A stretch of 64,000 nucleotides of DNA, taken from JAHJDR01 sp964609965. Its GTDB lineage: Bacteria; UBA10199; JADGCS01. The DNA lies in NCBI GenBank assembly GCA_964609965.1, contig CAZSTS010000011.1, positions 1 through 64,000 of the forward strand, in the 5' to 3' direction. Below, piece after piece: positions 62,132 to 64,000 of the stretch (position 1 is the first letter of the stretch; each line of letters opens with the position of its first letter). The position numbers were made by a program, and so were the translations under genes. A model generated the notes under the pieces. It was not told where the DNA came from. It was given only the letters and a program-made list of their open reading frames with translations, and made no database searches.

Positions 62132-63448
62132 ATGACTCAAAACGTACTCATCATGGGAGCTGCTGGCCGAGACTTTCACAACTTTAATGTTTTTTTAAGA
62201 AATAACCCTGAATACAATGTTGTGGCTTTCACAGCGACTCAAATCCCAAACATCGAAGGACGCGTTTACCCTGCGTCTTTGAGTGGAGAAAAGTATCCAG
62301 AAGGAATTCCCATTTATCCAGAGACAGAGCTGTTGAAACAAATCAAAGAAAAGAAAGTCGATCTTGTTGTCTTTTCTTACAGCGACATTCCTCATACCGA
62401 AGTCATGCAAAAGGCTTCTATTGCCAATGCTGCAGGCGTCCACTTCATGCTTTTGTCAGCACCAGACACCATGATCAAATCAACCAAAACTGTGATATCG
62501 ATTTGTGCTGTACGCACAGGCTGCGGTAAATCACAAACAGGCCGCCTTGTTTTAGGTTTATTAAAAGACTTAGGGAAAAAGGTTGTCACTATTCGTCACC
62601 CCATGCCCTACGGAGAACTACCCGATCAAATCGTGCAGAGATTTTCAAAGTATGAAGATTTTGAAAAGCATCATTGCACTATTGAAGAACGAGAAGAATA
62701 CGAACCCATCGTTGATGCTGGAGGCATTGTTTATGCAGGTGTCGACTATGAACAAATTCTTAGAGAAGCCGAAAAAGAAGCTGACGTTATTATTTGGGAT
62801 GGTGGAAACAACGACACACCTTTCATCGCCCCAAATCTTAACATAGTTGTTTTTGACCCTCATAGACCTGGCCATGAGCTCGCTTATTACCCAGGCGAAA
62901 CTAATATGAGACTAGCTGACATTGCCATAATCAACAAAGTGGATAGCGCGGAGAAGGAAAACATCGAGATCGTCAGAAAAAACATTCAGAAAAATAATCC
63001 TGATTGTGAAATCCTTCTGGCTGATTCAGAAATACTCGTTGACGATCCAGACGCCATCAAAGGCAAAAGAGTTCTTGTTGTTGAGGACGGCCCCACTCTC
63101 ACACATGGTGAAATGAAATACGGTGCCGGACTTATTGCTGCTAAGAGATTTGATGCAGCAGAAATAATTGACCCAAGAGGCTCTCTTGTAGGGACCATTA
63201 AAGACACTTTTGAAAAATACCCCCATATTGGGCCGCTCTTACCAGCAATGGGCTATGGAAAACAGCAGATCAAAGACATGCAAGAAACGATTAATAACTG
63301 TGACTGTGATCTGGTTCTTTTTGGAACACCTATAAATCTTACAAATCTGATTTCTATAAACAAGCCAACTATTCGCGTTAAGTATGAATACAAAAATCAT
63401 GATGATCAAACGCTCGAAAATGCCATAAAAAAGCGATTGGATCTGTAA
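62132..63448 (+). CDS. Cyclic 2,3-diphosphoglycerate synthetase-like P-loop protein
   Basis: A 438-residue protein with an N-terminal Rossmann-like region (LIMGAAGRDFHNFNVFLR, about 5-120) and a P-loop NTPase half. The Walker A is AVRTGCGKSQTGR near residue 130, and a Walker-B-like segment is VIIWDGGNNDTPF. The family is named for archaeal cyclic 2,3-diphosphoglycerate synthetase. Bacterial members are often called GTPase and occur beside ornithine carbamoyltransferase genes. The reaction here is not known. Operon with rocD and argF suggests a link to arginine or carbamoyl-phosphate metabolism. Confidence 0.75.
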   Translation: MTQNVLIMGAAGRDFHNFNVFLRNNPEYNVVAFTATQIPNIEGRVYPASLSGEKYPEGIPIYPETELLKQIKEKKVDLVVFSYSDIPHTEVMQKASIANAAGVHFMLLSAPDTMIKSTKTVISICAVRTGCGKSQTGRLVLGLLKDLGKKVVTIRHPMPYGELPDQIVQRFSKYEDFEKHHCTIEEREEYEPIVDAGGIVYAGVDYEQILREAEKEADVIIWDGGNNDTPFIAPNLNIVVFDPHRPGHELAYYPGETNMRLADIAIINKVDSAEKENIEIVRKNIQKNNPDCEILLADSEILVDDPDAIKGKRVLVVEDGPTLTHGEMKYGAGLIAAKRFDAAEIIDPRGSLVGTIKDTFEKYPHIGPLLPAMGYGKQQIKDMQETINNCDCDLVLFGTPINLTNLISINKPTIRVKYEYKNHDDQTLENAIKKRLDL

Positions 63449-63471
63449 GAAGAGTTATTAAGGAAGATATC

Positions 63472-64000
63472 ATGAAAACCTCAATTACATTAGATCTCAG
63501 AAAAACGGGGCAGAAATACCTCAACATTACTTATCACATCTCTGATCTTACGGACAAAAACCTTGTTCTTAACTTTCCTTCTTGGGCACCAGGAAGCTAT
63601 CTCTTAAGAGAATACCAGGGCCATGTCGAAGATATTGCTATGCGTGACTCTCAAGGCCGTATCGTTAAACACGAAAAACTCAACAAGAACCAATGGAAGT
63701 TTCAAAACATCAAGACAAAAAGCGTCACCCTCACTTACCGCCTGTATGCCAATGATTTAAGTGTGCGGGGAGCTTACGCTGATCACGAACTTGTGTGTGT
63801 CACACCTTGCACTGCATTTTTTTATCCCGACAAAAAACAAGGCCTTAACTTAAGTCTTAAGATTCAGCTGCCTTCAGGGTGGAAGCTTGCCCTAGCAAAA
63901 AAAACCACAAAGGAAATCTATTCATTCAAAAGCTTTGATGATTTTTTTGACACCCCTCTTCTTGCTGCAAAAGATCTCATCATCAAACAATTCAAAACGC
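63472..64000 (+). CDS. M61-family peptidase, N-terminal part (cut by window edge)
   Basis: An open frame from the ATG at 63472 (AAGGAAG upstream) runs to the window edge, 176 codons. The N-terminal beta-domain of M61 glycyl-aminopeptidase/PDZ proteins is recognisable in FPSWAPGSYLLREYQGHVEDI. The HExxH zinc site would lie downstream, outside the window. There is no signal peptide. It starts 23 bases after the diphosphoglycerate-synthetase-like gene, so it may be the fourth gene of the operon. Confidence 0.75.
   Translation, partial: MKTSITLDLRKTGQKYLNITYHISDLTDKNLVLNFPSWAPGSYLLREYQGHVEDIAMRDSQGRIVKHEKLNKNQWKFQNIKTKSVTLTYRLYANDLSVRGAYADHELVCVTPCTAFFYPDKKQGLNLSLKIQLPSGWKLALAKKTTKEIYSFKSFDDFFDTPLLAAKDLIIKQFKT

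Noticed and set aside
1..64000. tRNA, rRNA, CRISPR, prophage, toxin-antitoxin or IS transposase genes
   Set aside because: None could be recognised by eye in either strand; regular repeats found here lack the spaced layout of a CRISPR array.

Overview
This AT-rich 64 kb window looks like a chromosome segment of a Gram-negative, diderm bacterium, most probably a Deltaproteobacteria-like lineage (Bdellovibrionota, Myxococcota or a related group). The evidence is a type IVa pilus locus with an outer-membrane secretin, many signal-peptide-II lipoproteins, a serine-palmitoyltransferase/ceramide-synthase-like pair, a short bacterial histone-fold protein and a eukaryotic-like IleRS. The taxon is an inference. 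I saw no rRNA, tRNA, CRISPR array, phage or IS transposase.

Layout. 0-15.7 kb: metabolic genes (M20 peptidase, NAD(P)HX repair enzyme, NhaR-like regulator, sphingolipid pair, a thrombospondin-3/FG-GAP lipoprotein, NRDE protein, zinc alcohol dehydrogenase, carAB). 15.8-27.8 kb: a leftward run of four large genes of unknown function, three of them lipoproteins. 28-38 kb: a small orphan gene, a nuclease lipoprotein, a DTW-domain tRNA modifier, the ileS-valS operon, efp and a YchJ-like protein. 38-41 kb: a leftward cluster of unknown genes, including two with a shared N-terminal domain and a transglutaminase-like protein. 41-53.3 kb: greB, then an MSHA-like type IVa pilus locus (pilC, pilB, pilT, two pilins, an ExeA/MshM-like ATPase, an ExeB/MshN-like TPR protein, pilM, pilN, pilO, and a secretin carrying a PilP-like N-terminal domain). 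53.4-55.4 kb: an outer-membrane barrel and a lipoprotein. 55.6-64 kb: hisG, ftsY, rlpA, a histone-fold protein, then arginine/ornithine genes (astB; rocD, argF, a cyclic-2,3-diphosphoglycerate-synthetase-like protein) and the start of an M61 peptidase.

The most striking non-genic feature is a dispersed set of short, degenerate tandem repeats with 7-, 8- or 9-base periods. They sit in at least fifteen gaps between genes, often touching stop codons. Two lie in frame inside essential genes (valS and carA), and one supplies the C-terminal tail of carB. They are absent from about 32.2 to 56.5 kb, which includes the pilus locus. Separate palindromic elements (15.8-16.0 kb, 55.6 kb, 58.1 kb) add to this repeat-rich intergenic landscape.
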